Assembly (NCBI RefSeq): GCF_003696215.1
Contig: NZ_RFFG01000043.1
Location: 1-64,000, forward strand
DNA length: 64,000 nucleotides
DNA from: Actinomadura harenae
GTDB lineage: Bacteria > Actinomycetota > Actinomycetes > Streptosporangiales > Streptosporangiaceae
Direction of reading: 5' to 3'
The position numbers and the translations under genes were made by a program. The notes beneath the pieces are model-generated. The model saw nothing but the letters and a program-made list of their open reading frames with translations. It was not told where the DNA came from and made no database searches. Positions 1 to 7,997 of the stretch are shown here, piece by piece. Position 1 is the stretch's first letter, and every line of letters begins with the position of its first letter.

Positions 1-92
1 CCGACATCCTGGCAGCCCAACGCCGAGAACGCGCCCGCATCCGCAGCCAACGCCAACAACGATGGGGCCGCCCCCGCAGCAAAGCCGCGTGA
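1..92 (+). CDS. C-terminal tail of a truncated reading frame, product unknown
   Basis: An open frame enters from the left edge (first full codon at base 3) and ends at TGA 90-92, giving about 29 residues. The tail is very basic and rich in Arg and Gln (RRERARIRSQRQQRW, then GRPRSKAA), as in C-termini of DNA- or RNA-binding proteins, including some transposases. Nothing else of the gene is in the window, so no family can be named, and the frame may be chance in this GC-rich DNA. Confidence 0.3.
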   Translation, partial: DILAAQRRERARIRSQRQQRWGRPRSKAA

Positions 93-123
93 CCAAACCC
101 GGCAAACCTTCCCGGTCAGCGCA

Positions 124-163
124 CTAGCCCCGGGACGTCTCCTCTAGCCCCGGGACGTCTCCT
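124..163. repeat. Perfect 20-bp tandem duplication over the chorismate mutase stop codon
   Basis: Bases 124-143 and 144-163 are identical (CTAGCCCCGGGACGTCTCCT). Read leftward, each copy encodes Glu-Thr-Ser-Arg-Gly followed by TAG, so the duplication repeats the last codons and stop of the chorismate mutase gene. The second copy of the coding end is therefore untranslated. Confidence 0.9.
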
Positions 164-518
164 CGGCGACCTCCAGGCCGGCCTCGATCACGGCGTTCAT
201 GATGCGGGCGAGGCGGTCCGGGCCGAGCGCGGGCGCGCGCTCGGCCATCGCCGCGACGATCTGCCGCTCGCGCTCGGGGTTGCGTCCCGCGAACCCGCCG
301 ACCGGCTTGAGGCGCTGCACCACGCCCGCCACCTCGGTCCGGCGGGCCAGCAGGTCGGCGAGCGCGGCGTCGATGGCGTCGATCGCGGCCCGTGCGGCGG
401 TCAGGTCGGTGATCCGCGACGCGTCCGGCACGCGGATCCGCAGCTCGCCGCTCCCGTCGCGGGGCGCGCCGGTGCCGGTGCCGGGCGCGGGGTCGCCGTT
501 CGCATGGTCCTTGGTCAT
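144..518 (-). CDS. Chorismate mutase, AroQ (type II) class
   Basis: This 124-residue protein probably converts chorismate to prephenate, the branch step to Phe and Tyr. An N-terminal stretch of about 35 residues rich in Gly, Pro and Asp precedes the all-helical domain. That domain shows the family pattern AARAAIDAIDAALADLLARR at about 43-62, then RLKP and the NPERERQIVAAM segment. The length fits single-domain AroQ proteins. ATG at 518 has GAGAGGGA about 7 nt upstream. No signal peptide is visible, so it should act in the cytoplasm. It is transcribed away from its neighbour and has its own promoter and a structured leader (entries at 580-729). The stop codon lies in a tandem duplication. Confidence 0.85.
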   Translation of the reverse strand: MTKDHANGDPAPGTGTGAPRDGSGELRIRVPDASRITDLTAARAAIDAIDAALADLLARRTEVAGVVQRLKPVGGFAGRNPERERQIVAAMAERAPALGPDRLARIMNAVIEAGLEVAEETSRG

Positions 519-579
519 CCGGGGTCCCTCTCGTCGTGCGACCCTGGACGTCGTACCCGGGCCGCGGCTTCATGAAAGA

Positions 580-606
580 AGGCGAAGCCCAAGGTGGGCT
601 TCGCCT
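580..606 (-). terminator. Intrinsic terminator or attenuator hairpin in the chorismate mutase leader
   Basis: An 11-bp perfect stem (580-590 with 596-606, core GGCGAAGCCC/GGGCTTCGCC) closes a 5-nt loop. On the minus strand it is followed by TTCTTTC, a weak U tract. It lies about 60 nt upstream of the chorismate mutase start and downstream of a minus-strand promoter, so it could end a short RNA or attenuate the gene. Confidence 0.6.
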
Positions 607-609
607 CAT

Positions 610-663
610 GCCGGCTCCGGGGTCGTCGCTCAGGTCGCGCCGACCGGCTCACCCGGAGCCGGC
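610..663 (-). ncRNA. Candidate structured leader RNA or small RNA
   Basis: A perfect 12-bp inverted repeat (610-621 with 652-663, GCCGGCTCCGGG/CCCGGAGCCGGC) encloses a 30-nt loop. It sits between a good minus-strand promoter (700-729) and a terminator-like hairpin (580-606). A transcript starting near 693 would be about 115 nt long and fold into two stems before the chorismate mutase start. I do not recognise it as a named riboswitch. It holds no convincing Trp/Phe/Tyr-rich leader peptide, although a short frame with one Trp and one Phe crosses the second hairpin. Confidence 0.45.
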
Positions 664-699
664 TGCGTAAACCTGCGATAACGACGTGTCACGACGCCG

Positions 700-729
700 A
701 TGCTAGAGGACGCCGTCCGTCCGTGCCAA
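700..729 (-). promoter_or_regulatory. Promoter for the chorismate mutase leader
   Basis: On the minus strand TTGGCA (729-724) and TAGCAT (705-700) are separated by 18 nt, a good housekeeping-type match. The predicted start is near 693, about 175 nt upstream of the chorismate mutase ATG. Bases 519-838 hold no gene; they contain this promoter, the two leader hairpins and the palindrome at 743-762. Confidence 0.55.
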
Positions 730-742
730 TCGTCAGGACGAT

Positions 743-762
743 CGTCTCGTCGGGTGAGACGG
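743..762. promoter_or_regulatory. Palindrome CGTCTC-N7-GAGACG, possible operator
   Basis: CGTCTC and GAGACG flank a 7-nt spacer. The element lies 14 nt beyond the -35 box of the leftward chorismate mutase promoter and about 80 nt upstream of the rightward AI-2E transporter gene. A 17-of-20 match occurs upstream of hisD at 11841-11860. I cannot name the regulator. Confidence 0.45.
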
Positions 763-838
763 TCCGCCGTCCGCCCCCGGCCGAACACCCCACACCGTTG
801 CGAAGACCCCTAACCTTGCCCTGACGGCATTCGGGACC

Positions 839-2263
839 ATGGCACGAACGGGGCGCGCAGTGGCCAACGATCGGACGACGAGCGGACGCGGAACACCGAT
901 GGTGCCGCCGCTGCTCGGCTCGGCGGCGGCGTGGGCGTGGCGGCTCATCGCCATCGGCATCGTCGTCTACGGGCTCACCTGGGTGGTCGGCACCCTCAAG
1001 ATCGTCTTTCTTCCGTGCGCGATCGCGCTGTTCCTCACCGCCCTGCTGCGGCCGCTGACCGTCCGGTTCCAGCGGCTCGGCCTCGGGCCGCTGGCGGCGA
1101 CCTGGCTGACGCTGCTGGTCGCGCTGGCGGCCCTGGGCGGCATCGGGACCTACGTCGGCATCCAGGCGAACGACGAGTTCCCCAAGCTGGTCTCCGAGGT
1201 CCAGGACACCGCCAGGTCCGTCCAGCACTGGCTGGAGAACGGCCCGCTGCACGTTCAGCACTCCAAGCTGAACGACGCGGTCGACCAGGGCACCAAGTGG
1301 GTCGAGGCGCGGCGCGGCATGCTCGCGAGCACGGCGCTGGACTGGGGGACGGCCACCATCGAGGCCCTCGCCGCGATGGTGTTCCTGCTGTTCGTCACGT
1401 TCTTCCTGCTCAAGGACGGCCCGAACATCTGGGGCTGGTCGATCGGCGGCCTCGGCCGCTACCGCGCTCGGGTCGACCGCGCGGGCCGCGCCGCCTGGGA
1501 GACGCTGTCCCAGTACGTGCACGGGACGGTCCTGGTGGCCGCGATCCACGCCGTCGTGCTCGCGGTCGTGCTGGCGATCATGGGCGTCCCGCTGGTGGCG
1601 CCGCTCGCCGTCGTGATCTTCCTCGGGAGCTTCATCCCGATCGTCGGCATCTTCGTGGGCGGCGGCCTGGCCGTGGCCGTGACCTTCGGCGCCAAGGGCG
1701 GCGTCGCCGCGCTGATCTTCCTGGGCATCCTGCTGGTCGAGCACCAGCTGGAGTCCCACCTCCTGCAGCCGATGGTCGTGGGCCGCTGGGTCCGCCTCCA
1801 CCCGCTGGCGGTCATCCTCGCGATCACCGTCGGCGGCGTCGTCGGCGGCCTGCCCGGCGCCGCCGTGGCCGTCCCGATCGTCGCGGTCGTCTACCGGGCC
1901 TGGCCCGCCCTGAGGGGCAGCGAGGAACCGACACCCGCGGAGGATCCCGAGGGGCCGCCGGGCGACCCGGACGAGCACGTGCCGAGGACGGTCTCGACCC
2001 TGGTGGAGGAGTTCCGGCACCACGACTCCGGGCACGCGCCGGACGACGCCGATCCCTCACCGGACGACGCCGATCCCTCACCGGGCGATACCGGGCCCTC
2101 GGCGAGCGATGCCGGGTCTTCGGTGGGCGATTCCGATCACACGCGGCGGGATTCGGCGCGTGGCACAGAACGTCCGCCGGGAGACTCCGAGGGGCCGTCC
2201 GGGGGCTCCGGGGGACCGTCCGCGGGTCCTGGGGGGCCGTCCAAGGGCGACGGCACGGACTGA
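839..2263 (+). CDS. AI-2E family (UPF0118) membrane transporter
   Basis: This 474-residue inner-membrane protein shows the family layout: two N-terminal membrane segments around residues 25-80, a soluble helical stretch, then a C-terminal block of hydrophobic segments (about 175-355) with the typical FIPIVGIFVGGGLA and HPLAVILAITVGGVVGGLPGAA stretches. The family exports small molecules or acts in Na+/H+ exchange; the substrate cannot be told from sequence. The last 115 residues are a hydrophilic tail rich in Asp, Ser, Pro and Gly with short repeats (DDADPSP twice). ATG 839 is used here; GTG 860 and ATG 899 are in-frame alternatives, and ATG 899 has the better purine-rich upstream sequence. 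Confidence 0.8.
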   Translation: MARTGRAVANDRTTSGRGTPMVPPLLGSAAAWAWRLIAIGIVVYGLTWVVGTLKIVFLPCAIALFLTALLRPLTVRFQRLGLGPLAATWLTLLVALAALGGIGTYVGIQANDEFPKLVSEVQDTARSVQHWLENGPLHVQHSKLNDAVDQGTKWVEARRGMLASTALDWGTATIEALAAMVFLLFVTFFLLKDGPNIWGWSIGGLGRYRARVDRAGRAAWETLSQYVHGTVLVAAIHAVVLAVVLAIMGVPLVAPLAVVIFLGSFIPIVGIFVGGGLAVAVTFGAKGGVAALIFLGILLVEHQLESHLLQPMVVGRWVRLHPLAVILAITVGGVVGGLPGAAVAVPIVAVVYRAWPALRGSEEPTPAEDPEGPPGDPDEHVPRTVSTLVEEFRHHDSGHAPDDADPSPDDADPSPGDTGPSASDAGSSVGDSDHTRRDSARGTERPPGDSEGPSGGSGGPSAGPGGPSKGDGTD

Positions 2264-2367
2264 CCCCTACCGGTCGAATCCGCCCCTGCGCCGCACGCGG
2301 CGATCGGCCGACTTCGGGGCAAGCCGGGCGCCTGCGTGTCGGGGTCCGGACTGTCGGCGGGCGGGGT

Positions 2368-2486
2368 TAGGCTCTTGGGGCCACGTCGTCGTGGAGGGGG
2401 CTCCGCGGCGACGATCTTCCCCGGGCCAGTTCCGAACCGGCGCGTGCCGTCCGCACGCGGGCGGTCGCATGCGACAACTCAGGAGG
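2368..2486 (+). promoter_or_regulatory. Probable dnaE -10 box and ribosome-binding site
   Basis: TAGGCT at 2368-2373 is a plausible -10 box without a clear -35. AGGAGG at 2481-2486 lies 10 nt before GTG 2497 and supports that start. The rest of the 230-bp gap between the AI-2E gene and dnaE shows nothing distinctive. Confidence 0.4.
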
Positions 2487-2496
2487 CGCGTCAGCC

Positions 2497-5400
2497 GTGG
2501 GTGACTCGTTCGTTCATCTGCATGTCCATACGGAGTACTCCATGCTGGACGGCGCCGCGCGTCTGAAGCAGATGTTCGCCGAGGTCGAACGGCAGAAGAT
2601 GCCCGCGATCGCGATGACCGACCACGGCAACATGCACGGCGCCTACGACTTCTGGAAGCACGCGAAGTCGGTCGGGGTGACCCCGGTCATCGGCATCGAG
2701 TCGTACATGTCGCCCGAGTCCCGGTTCCACAAGAAGAAGGTGACCTGGGGCGACCCGTCCCAGAAGCGGGACGACGTGTCCGGCGGCGGCCTGATCAACC
2801 ACAAGACGATCTGGGCGCGCAACAAGCAGGGACTGCACAACCTGTTCAAGCTGAGCTCCCGCGCGTACATGGAGGGCTTCGTCTTCAAGTACGCCCGGAT
2901 GGACGAGGAGCTGCTCGCCGAGCACTCCGAGGGGCTCATGGCGACGACGGGCTGCCCGTCCGGCAAGATCCAGACCCGGCTGCGGCTCGGCCAGTTCGAC
3001 GAGGCGCTGAAGGCGGCCGCGAACTTCCAGGACATCTTCGGCAAGGAGAACTACTTCCTGGAGCTGATGGACCACGGGCTCGACATCGAGCGGCGCGTCC
3101 GCGAGGGCCTGCTGGAGATCGGCAAGCGGCTGGACATCAGGCCGGTCGTCACCAACGACTCGCACTACACGCACGAGTCCGAGGCGACCGCGCACGACGC
3201 GCTCCTGTGCGTCCAGGTCGGCAAGCAGCTCGCCGACCCGGACCGGTTCCGGTTCGACGGCAGCGGCTACTACATCAAGTCGGCCGACGAGATGCGCTCG
3301 ATCGACACCTCCGAGGCGTGGCAGGAGGGGTGCCGCAACACCCTCCTCATCGCGGAGAAGGTCGACCCGGAGGGCATGTTCGAGTTCCGCGACCTGAGCC
3401 CCAAGTTCCCGGTGCCGGAGGGCGAGACCGAGGACAGCTGGTTCCGCCGGGAGGTCTGGCGGGGCCTCGAGGAGCGGTTCCCCGAGGGCCTCCCGGAGGG
3501 CTACGCCGAGCAGGCCGAGTACGAGATGGGCGTCATCGTCGGCAAGGGGTACCCGTCGTACTTCCTGGTCGTCGCCGACTTCATCATGTGGTCCAAGCGC
3601 AACGGCATCCTGGTCGGGCCGGGCCGAGGCAGCGCGGCGGGCTCGCTGGTCGCCTACGCGATGGGCATCACCGACCTCGACCCGATCCCGCACGGCCTGA
3701 TCTTCGAGCGGTTCCTGAACCCCGAGCGCGCGTCGATGCCCGACATCGACATCGACTTCCCTGAAGACCGGCGCGTCGAGGCCATCCGCTACACCACCGA
3801 GAAGTGGGGCGCCGACAAGGTCGCCTACATCGCGACCTTCGGCACCATCAAGGCGAAGGCCGCCATCAAGGACGCGGGCCGCGTCCTGGGCTTCCCGTAC
3901 GCGCTGGGCGACCGCATCTCCAAGGCGTTCCCGCCCGCCGTCATGGGCAAGGACATCCCCCTCTCCGGCATCTTCGACGACAAGCACCCGCGCCACGGCG
4001 AGGCGGGCGAGCTGCGCAGGCTGTACGAGGAGGAGACCGACGTCAAGCAGGTCATCGACCTGGCGCAGGGTCTCGAGGGCCTGATCCGGCAGACCGGCGT
4101 GCACGCCGCGGGCGTCATCATGAGCGGTGAGACGATCACCGACCACGTGCCCGTCATGCGCCGCGACGCCGACGGCGCGATCATCACGCAGTTCGACTAC
4201 CCGACCTGCGAGACGCTCGGCCTGCTGAAGATGGACTTCCTCGGCCTGCGAAACCTGACGATCATCCAGGACGCGGTCGACAACATCAAGAAGAACAAGG
4301 GCATCGACCTCGACCTGCTGAAGATCCCCCTGAACGACGCCCCGACCTACGAGCTGCTCGGACGCGGCGACACCCTGGGCGTGTTCCAGCTGGACGGCGG
4401 CGGCATGCGGTCCCTGCTGCGGCTGATGAAGCCCACCGAGTTCGAGGACATCTCCGCCGTCGGCGCGCTGTACCGCCCCGGCCCGATGGGCGCGAACTCG
4501 CACACCAACTACGCGCTCCGCAAGAACGGCCAGCAGGACATCACCCCGATCCACCCGGAGCTGGCCGAGCCGCTCGCCGAGATCCTGGGCACGACCTACG
4601 GCCTGATCGTGTACCAGGAGCAGGTCATGTCGATCGCGCAGAAGGTCGCGGGCTACACGCTCGGCAAGGCCGACCTGCTGCGCCGCGTCATGGGCAAGAA
4701 GAAGAAGGCCGAGCTGGACGCCCAGTTCGAGGGCTTCGAGCAGGGGATGATCGACAACGGCTTCTCCAAGGAGGCCGTGAAGACCCTGTGGGACATCCTC
4801 GTCCCGTTCTCCGACTACGCGTTCAACAAGGCGCACTCGGCGGCGTACGGCCTGGTCTCCTACTGGACGGCCTACCTCAAGGCCAACCACGCGTCCGAGT
4901 ACATGGCGGCGCTGCTCACGTCCGTCGGCGACGACAAGGACAAGAGCGCGCTGTACCTGAACGAGTGCCGCCGCATGGGCATCAAGGTGCTGCCGCCGGA
5001 CGTCAACACCTCCGAGGCCGACTTCACCCCGATCGGGGAGAAGGAGATCCGGTTCGGGCTGAGCGCGGTCCGCAACGTCGGCGTGAACGTCGTCGAGGGC
5101 ATCATCGCCGCGCGCGGCGAGAAGGGCGCCTACACCGACTTCAACGACTTCCTCAGCAAGGTGCCCGCGCAGGTCTGCAACAAGCGGGTCGTCGAGTCGC
5201 TGATCAAGGCGGGCGGGTTCGCCGACCTCGGGCACCAGCGCAAGGCGCTGCTCATGGTGCACGAGCAGGCGATCGACTCGGTCATCGACATCAAGCGCAA
5301 GGAGGCGATCGGGCAGGACTCCCTGTTCGGCGCCCTGGAGGACGAGACGGGCGAGGACGCGTTCGCCGTCGCGATCCCCGAGGACGAGGAGTGGGACAAG

Positions 5401-6027
5401 ACCACGCTCCTGTCGTTCGAGCGGGAGATGCTCGGCCTGTACGTGTCGGACCACCCGCTGCTCGGCATCGAGCACGTCCTGGAGCGCGAGGCCGACTGCT
5501 CGATCGCGTCGCTGAACGAGGGCGAGCGCCCGGACGGCCAGGTCGTGGTCGTCGCGGGCCTGCTCAGCGGCCTGCAGCGCAAGGTCACCAAGACGGGCAA
5601 CTCGTGGGCGATGTTCCAGCTGGAGGACCTGGGCGGCGCCATCGAGGTCATGTGCTTCCCGTCGTCCTACCAGCTGTGCTCGACGCTGCTCGCCGAGGAC
5701 GCGATCCTGGTCGTCAAGGGGCGGCTGGACCGGCGCGAGGACGTCGCGAAGATCATCGCGATGGAGGTCACCCAGCCGGACCTGACCGTCACCGACTCGT
5801 TCGGCCCGCTGTCGGTGACGATGCCGCTCGGCCGCTGCGTCCCGCCGGTCGTCAGCCGCCTCAAGGAGGTCCTGACGACGCACCCGGGCAACTCCGAGGT
5901 GCACCTGCACATCCAGAACGGCCCGCGCACCACCGTCGTCCGGCTGGACGACCGGCTGCGCGTCGCGCCGTCCCCGGCGCTGATGGGCGACCTGAAGCAG
6001 CTGCTCGGGCCGTCCTGCCTGAGCTGA
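2497..6027 (+). CDS. dnaE: DNA polymerase III subunit alpha, replicative polymerase
   Basis: The 1176-residue product is the catalytic subunit of the replicative polymerase. The N-terminal PHP domain opens with FVHLHVHTEYSMLDG and carries the TDHGNMHG metal motif. The palm shows GPGRGSAAGS (about 370-380) and PDIDIDF (about 414-420) with the catalytic Asp residues. Finger and tau-binding regions follow, and an OB-fold lies near 1000. Length and motif order are those of actinobacterial DnaE1. GTG 2497 follows AGGAGG. Codon use is the usual GC-rich type of the window. A strong hairpin follows the stop. Confidence 0.97.
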   Translation: MGDSFVHLHVHTEYSMLDGAARLKQMFAEVERQKMPAIAMTDHGNMHGAYDFWKHAKSVGVTPVIGIESYMSPESRFHKKKVTWGDPSQKRDDVSGGGLINHKTIWARNKQGLHNLFKLSSRAYMEGFVFKYARMDEELLAEHSEGLMATTGCPSGKIQTRLRLGQFDEALKAAANFQDIFGKENYFLELMDHGLDIERRVREGLLEIGKRLDIRPVVTNDSHYTHESEATAHDALLCVQVGKQLADPDRFRFDGSGYYIKSADEMRSIDTSEAWQEGCRNTLLIAEKVDPEGMFEFRDLSPKFPVPEGETEDSWFRREVWRGLEERFPEGLPEGYAEQAEYEMGVIVGKGYPSYFLVVADFIMWSKRNGILVGPGRGSAAGSLVAYAMGITDLDPIPHGLIFERFLNPERASMPDIDIDFPEDRRVEAIRYTTEKWGADKVAYIATFGTIKAKAAIKDAGRVLGFPYALGDRISKAFPPAVMGKDIPLSGIFDDKHPRHGEAGELRRLYEEETDVKQVIDLAQGLEGLIRQTGVHAAGVIMSGETITDHVPVMRRDADGAIITQFDYPTCETLGLLKMDFLGLRNLTIIQDAVDNIKKNKGIDLDLLKIPLNDAPTYELLGRGDTLGVFQLDGGGMRSLLRLMKPTEFEDISAVGALYRPGPMGANSHTNYALRKNGQQDITPIHPELAEPLAEILGTTYGLIVYQEQVMSIAQKVAGYTLGKADLLRRVMGKKKKAELDAQFEGFEQGMIDNGFSKEAVKTLWDILVPFSDYAFNKAHSAAYGLVSYWTAYLKANHASEYMAALLTSVGDDKDKSALYLNECRRMGIKVLPPDVNTSEADFTPIGEKEIRFGLSAVRNVGVNVVEGIIAARGEKGAYTDFNDFLSKVPAQVCNKRVVESLIKAGGFADLGHQRKALLMVHEQAIDSVIDIKRKEAIGQDSLFGALEDETGEDAFAVAIPEDEEWDKTTLLSFEREMLGLYVSDHPLLGIEHVLEREADCSIASLNEGERPDGQVVVVAGLLSGLQRKVTKTGNSWAMFQLEDLGGAIEVMCFPSSYQLCSTLLAEDAILVVKGRLDRREDVAKIIAMEVTQPDLTVTDSFGPLSVTMPLGRCVPPVVSRLKEVLTTHPGNSEVHLHIQNGPRTTVVRLDDRLRVAPSPALMGDLKQLLGPSCLS

Positions 6028-6042
6028 CGCGCCGAACGTGAC

Positions 6043-6072
6043 GGGGCCGGGACGGATCACCGTCCCGGCCCC
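6043..6072. terminator. Bidirectional terminator between dnaE and the LLM oxidoreductase
   Basis: A perfect 13-bp GC stem (6043-6055 with 6060-6072) closes the 4-nt loop ATCA in the 60-bp gap between two convergent genes. There is no U tract, as is common in actinomycetes. Confidence 0.8.
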
Positions 6073-6087
6073 TCGCCTTCCGGCGCG

Positions 6088-6972
6088 TCAGGCGAGGAGT
6101 TCCCTGGTGGCGGGGACGACCTCGTCCGTCCAGAGGCGCAGCTGCCGCTCGTCGCCCTGCTCCGGCCAGTACACGAAGGAGTCGAACCCGCCGTCCTTCG
6201 CGAGGCCGGCGAGGACGCGGGCCCACGTCGCGGCGTCGGCGTGGACGGGCGTCTCGCCGGTGAGGGCGGGCGGCCCGGTCGGCGCGTCGGTGATGTGCCC
6301 GACGAGCTGCGCGATCCGGGTGATGGACGCCGGGTCGCGGCCCGCTTCGACCGCGGCGTCGGTGATGATCCGCTGCGCCTCCGGCCACTTCTCGTAGTTC
6401 AGGTAGTGCGGGATCGGCGCGGCCCAGCCGTCGGCGACGCGTCCGGTGAGGGCGAGCGCGCGGGGGCCGACGCTGCCGAGCCAGATGCCGACGGGGTGCG
6501 CGGGCGCGGGCCCGGCGTGGACGCCCTTGACCGTGTAGTACTCGCCCTCGACCCTGACGGTCTCGCCGGGCCGCCACATCGCGCGGATGATCTCGATGGC
6601 CTCGGTGAGCGCGGCGAGGGCCTCGCGGGTGGTGCGGACCGGTCCGCCCATCGCCTGGATGGCGGGCCAGAAGGCGCCCGCGCCGAGGGCGAGCTCGAAC
6701 CGTCCGCCACTGAGCAGGTCGAGGGTCGCGGCCTGCTTGCCGACCATGGCGGGCCCGCGCATCGGCAGGGACGCCACGTCCGGGAAGACGCGGAGCCGCT
6801 CGGTGTCGGCGAGGACGGTGGCGATCAGCGCGAAGGTGTCGGCGAGGTCGGCGGCGTAGGGGTGGTCCTGGACGCCGAGCAGGTCGAGGCCGGCGGCGTC
6901 GGCCTGCCGGGCGAGCGCGCGGATGTTCTCCAGCCCGCTCGCGACGGGGTTGAGCTGTATCCCGAATCGCAT
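6088..6972 (-). CDS. LLM-class F420- or flavin-dependent oxidoreductase
   Basis: The 294-residue protein has the luciferase-like TIM-barrel pattern: FGIQLNP at the start, LLGVQDHPY near 33-41, PMRGPAMVGKQAATLDLLSGGRFELALGAG near 70-100, GEYYTVKG, then VGIWLGSVGPRALALTGRVADGW. This pattern is typical of actinobacterial F420-dependent enzymes; the substrate is not predictable. ATG 6972 is preferred because a TAGGTT box lies exactly 7 nt upstream, which fits a leaderless mRNA. A TTG 9 nt further up is in frame. It converges on dnaE. Confidence 0.8.
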   Translation of the reverse strand: MRFGIQLNPVASGLENIRALARQADAAGLDLLGVQDHPYAADLADTFALIATVLADTERLRVFPDVASLPMRGPAMVGKQAATLDLLSGGRFELALGAGAFWPAIQAMGGPVRTTREALAALTEAIEIIRAMWRPGETVRVEGEYYTVKGVHAGPAPAHPVGIWLGSVGPRALALTGRVADGWAAPIPHYLNYEKWPEAQRIITDAAVEAGRDPASITRIAQLVGHITDAPTGPPALTGETPVHADAATWARVLAGLAKDGGFDSFVYWPEQGDERQLRLWTDEVVPATRELLA

Positions 6973-7009
6973 GCCCCGCAACCTAGCGGAGCGTGATCAT
7001 CCTCGGCGC

Positions 7010-7033
7010 GGGGCCGGGGCCGGGGCCGGGGCC
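7010..7033. repeat. Four tandem GGGGCC hexanucleotides
   Basis: GGGGCC is repeated four times without change in the gap between two minus-strand genes. The plus strand has four runs of four G, so it could form a G-quadruplex just after the stop of the DUF6882 gene. Confidence 0.8.
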
Positions 7034-7040
7034 GGCGGGA

Positions 7041-7856
7041 TCAGTGGACGGCGGGGACGCCGCGGTCGTCCGGGAGGGACGCGGGGGTGAGTTCGGCGTC
7101 CCAGCGGGCGAAGCGGCCGTGGTCGTCGAACACGGCGCGGGCCGTGCCGCCGCCGGGGAGCGGGACCTCGGTGACGCCGTCCCGCTCGCGGTAGGCGATC
7201 CGGTGCCGGCTGAGCAGCCCGGCGAGGGTGAGCCGCGGGTCGCGGGAGAACAGGCTGGTCGCGTTGGTGAGCAGCCGGGGGACGGGCACCGGGTCCCAGC
7301 CGGCGGGCGGGGCCTGCGGGTCGTCCACGTGCAGGTAGGCCGAGCCGCCGTCGTAACCGGCGCCGATGTAGCCGCCCCCGCCGAGGACGCCGCCCGCGGC
7401 CATGGCGACCAGCTCGCCGCCGTGCCCGGCGGGGCCCTCGTACCAGGACAGGTCGACCTCGGGGGTGGTGAACTCGGGGATGCCGAGGCGCGCGCCGAGG
7501 GCCCGGATCGGCAGGGTCGGGAGGACGGCGGGGTGGTCCTCGCCGAACTGGGGGTTGGCCCAGCCCCACAGCCAGGTGCGCTCGCGGGCGGCGTAGCTGC
7601 CGAGCAGCCCGACCCGGACGGTGACGCCGCCGCTGGTGTAGGTCCGCGCGGTCAGGTCCGCGCTCCAGTCCTCGCGCGGCAGGAACTCCGCGAGGGTCTC
7701 CTGCTGCTGCAGGACCACCGCGGAGACGGCGGCGCCGAGGCGCTCGAACGCGGGACTGAATCCGGACATGTCGGGCAACATTATCTCAAGAAACCGGCCC
7801 GTCGGAGAGGGGAATCCGGCGAAAGAGTAGACCGGTTCCTCAGCTGTTTCCGACAT
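7041..7856 (-). CDS. DUF6882 family protein
   Basis: The 271-residue protein matches my memory of the DUF6882 pattern: an N-terminal QQQETLAEFL helix near 50-60, TWLWGWANPQF near 98-108, GIPEFTTPEVDL, a Gly-rich segment and an SAYLHVDDP strand. No function is established. ATG 7856 is chosen because the family-like sequence starts just after it and a TACATA box lies 7 nt upstream, as in a leaderless transcript. The first 90 bases of the gene and its promoter are more AT-rich than the surroundings. It diverges from the DUF2567 gene. Confidence 0.65.
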   Translation of the reverse strand: MSETAEEPVYSFAGFPSPTGRFLEIMLPDMSGFSPAFERLGAAVSAVVLQQQETLAEFLPREDWSADLTARTYTSGGVTVRVGLLGSYAARERTWLWGWANPQFGEDHPAVLPTLPIRALGARLGIPEFTTPEVDLSWYEGPAGHGGELVAMAAGGVLGGGGYIGAGYDGGSAYLHVDDPQAPPAGWDPVPVPRLLTNATSLFSRDPRLTLAGLLSRHRIAYRERDGVTEVPLPGGGTARAVFDDHGRFARWDAELTPASLPDDRGVPAVH

Positions 7857-7997
7857 GTACAGATATGTAACGGGGCGGGGACGCGGGCGGCGGGGTCGCG
7901 GTCCGGGGCCGTCCGGGGAGGGGGCTAGGCTTTTCGCTGTTGATCGGCGACGGACGGCTACAGGCGCGGCGCATGGGGCCCGTGAGGAGCGTACGAG

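Noticed and set aside
1..92. Left-edge fragment considered as a named transposase
   Set aside because: Only a short basic tail is visible, and no terminal inverted repeats are present near it.
124..609. 161-codon minus-strand frame overlapping chorismate mutase
   Set aside because: It is Arg-rich and in a different frame from the recognisable enzyme. It crosses the leader hairpin, and only its first dozen codons could be a leader peptide.
2491..6060. Minus-strand open frame of nearly 1200 codons opposite dnaE
   Set aside because: It mirrors the dnaE codons. High third-position GC keeps the opposite strand open, and the translation is Arg/Val/Leu/Asp-rich with no domain.
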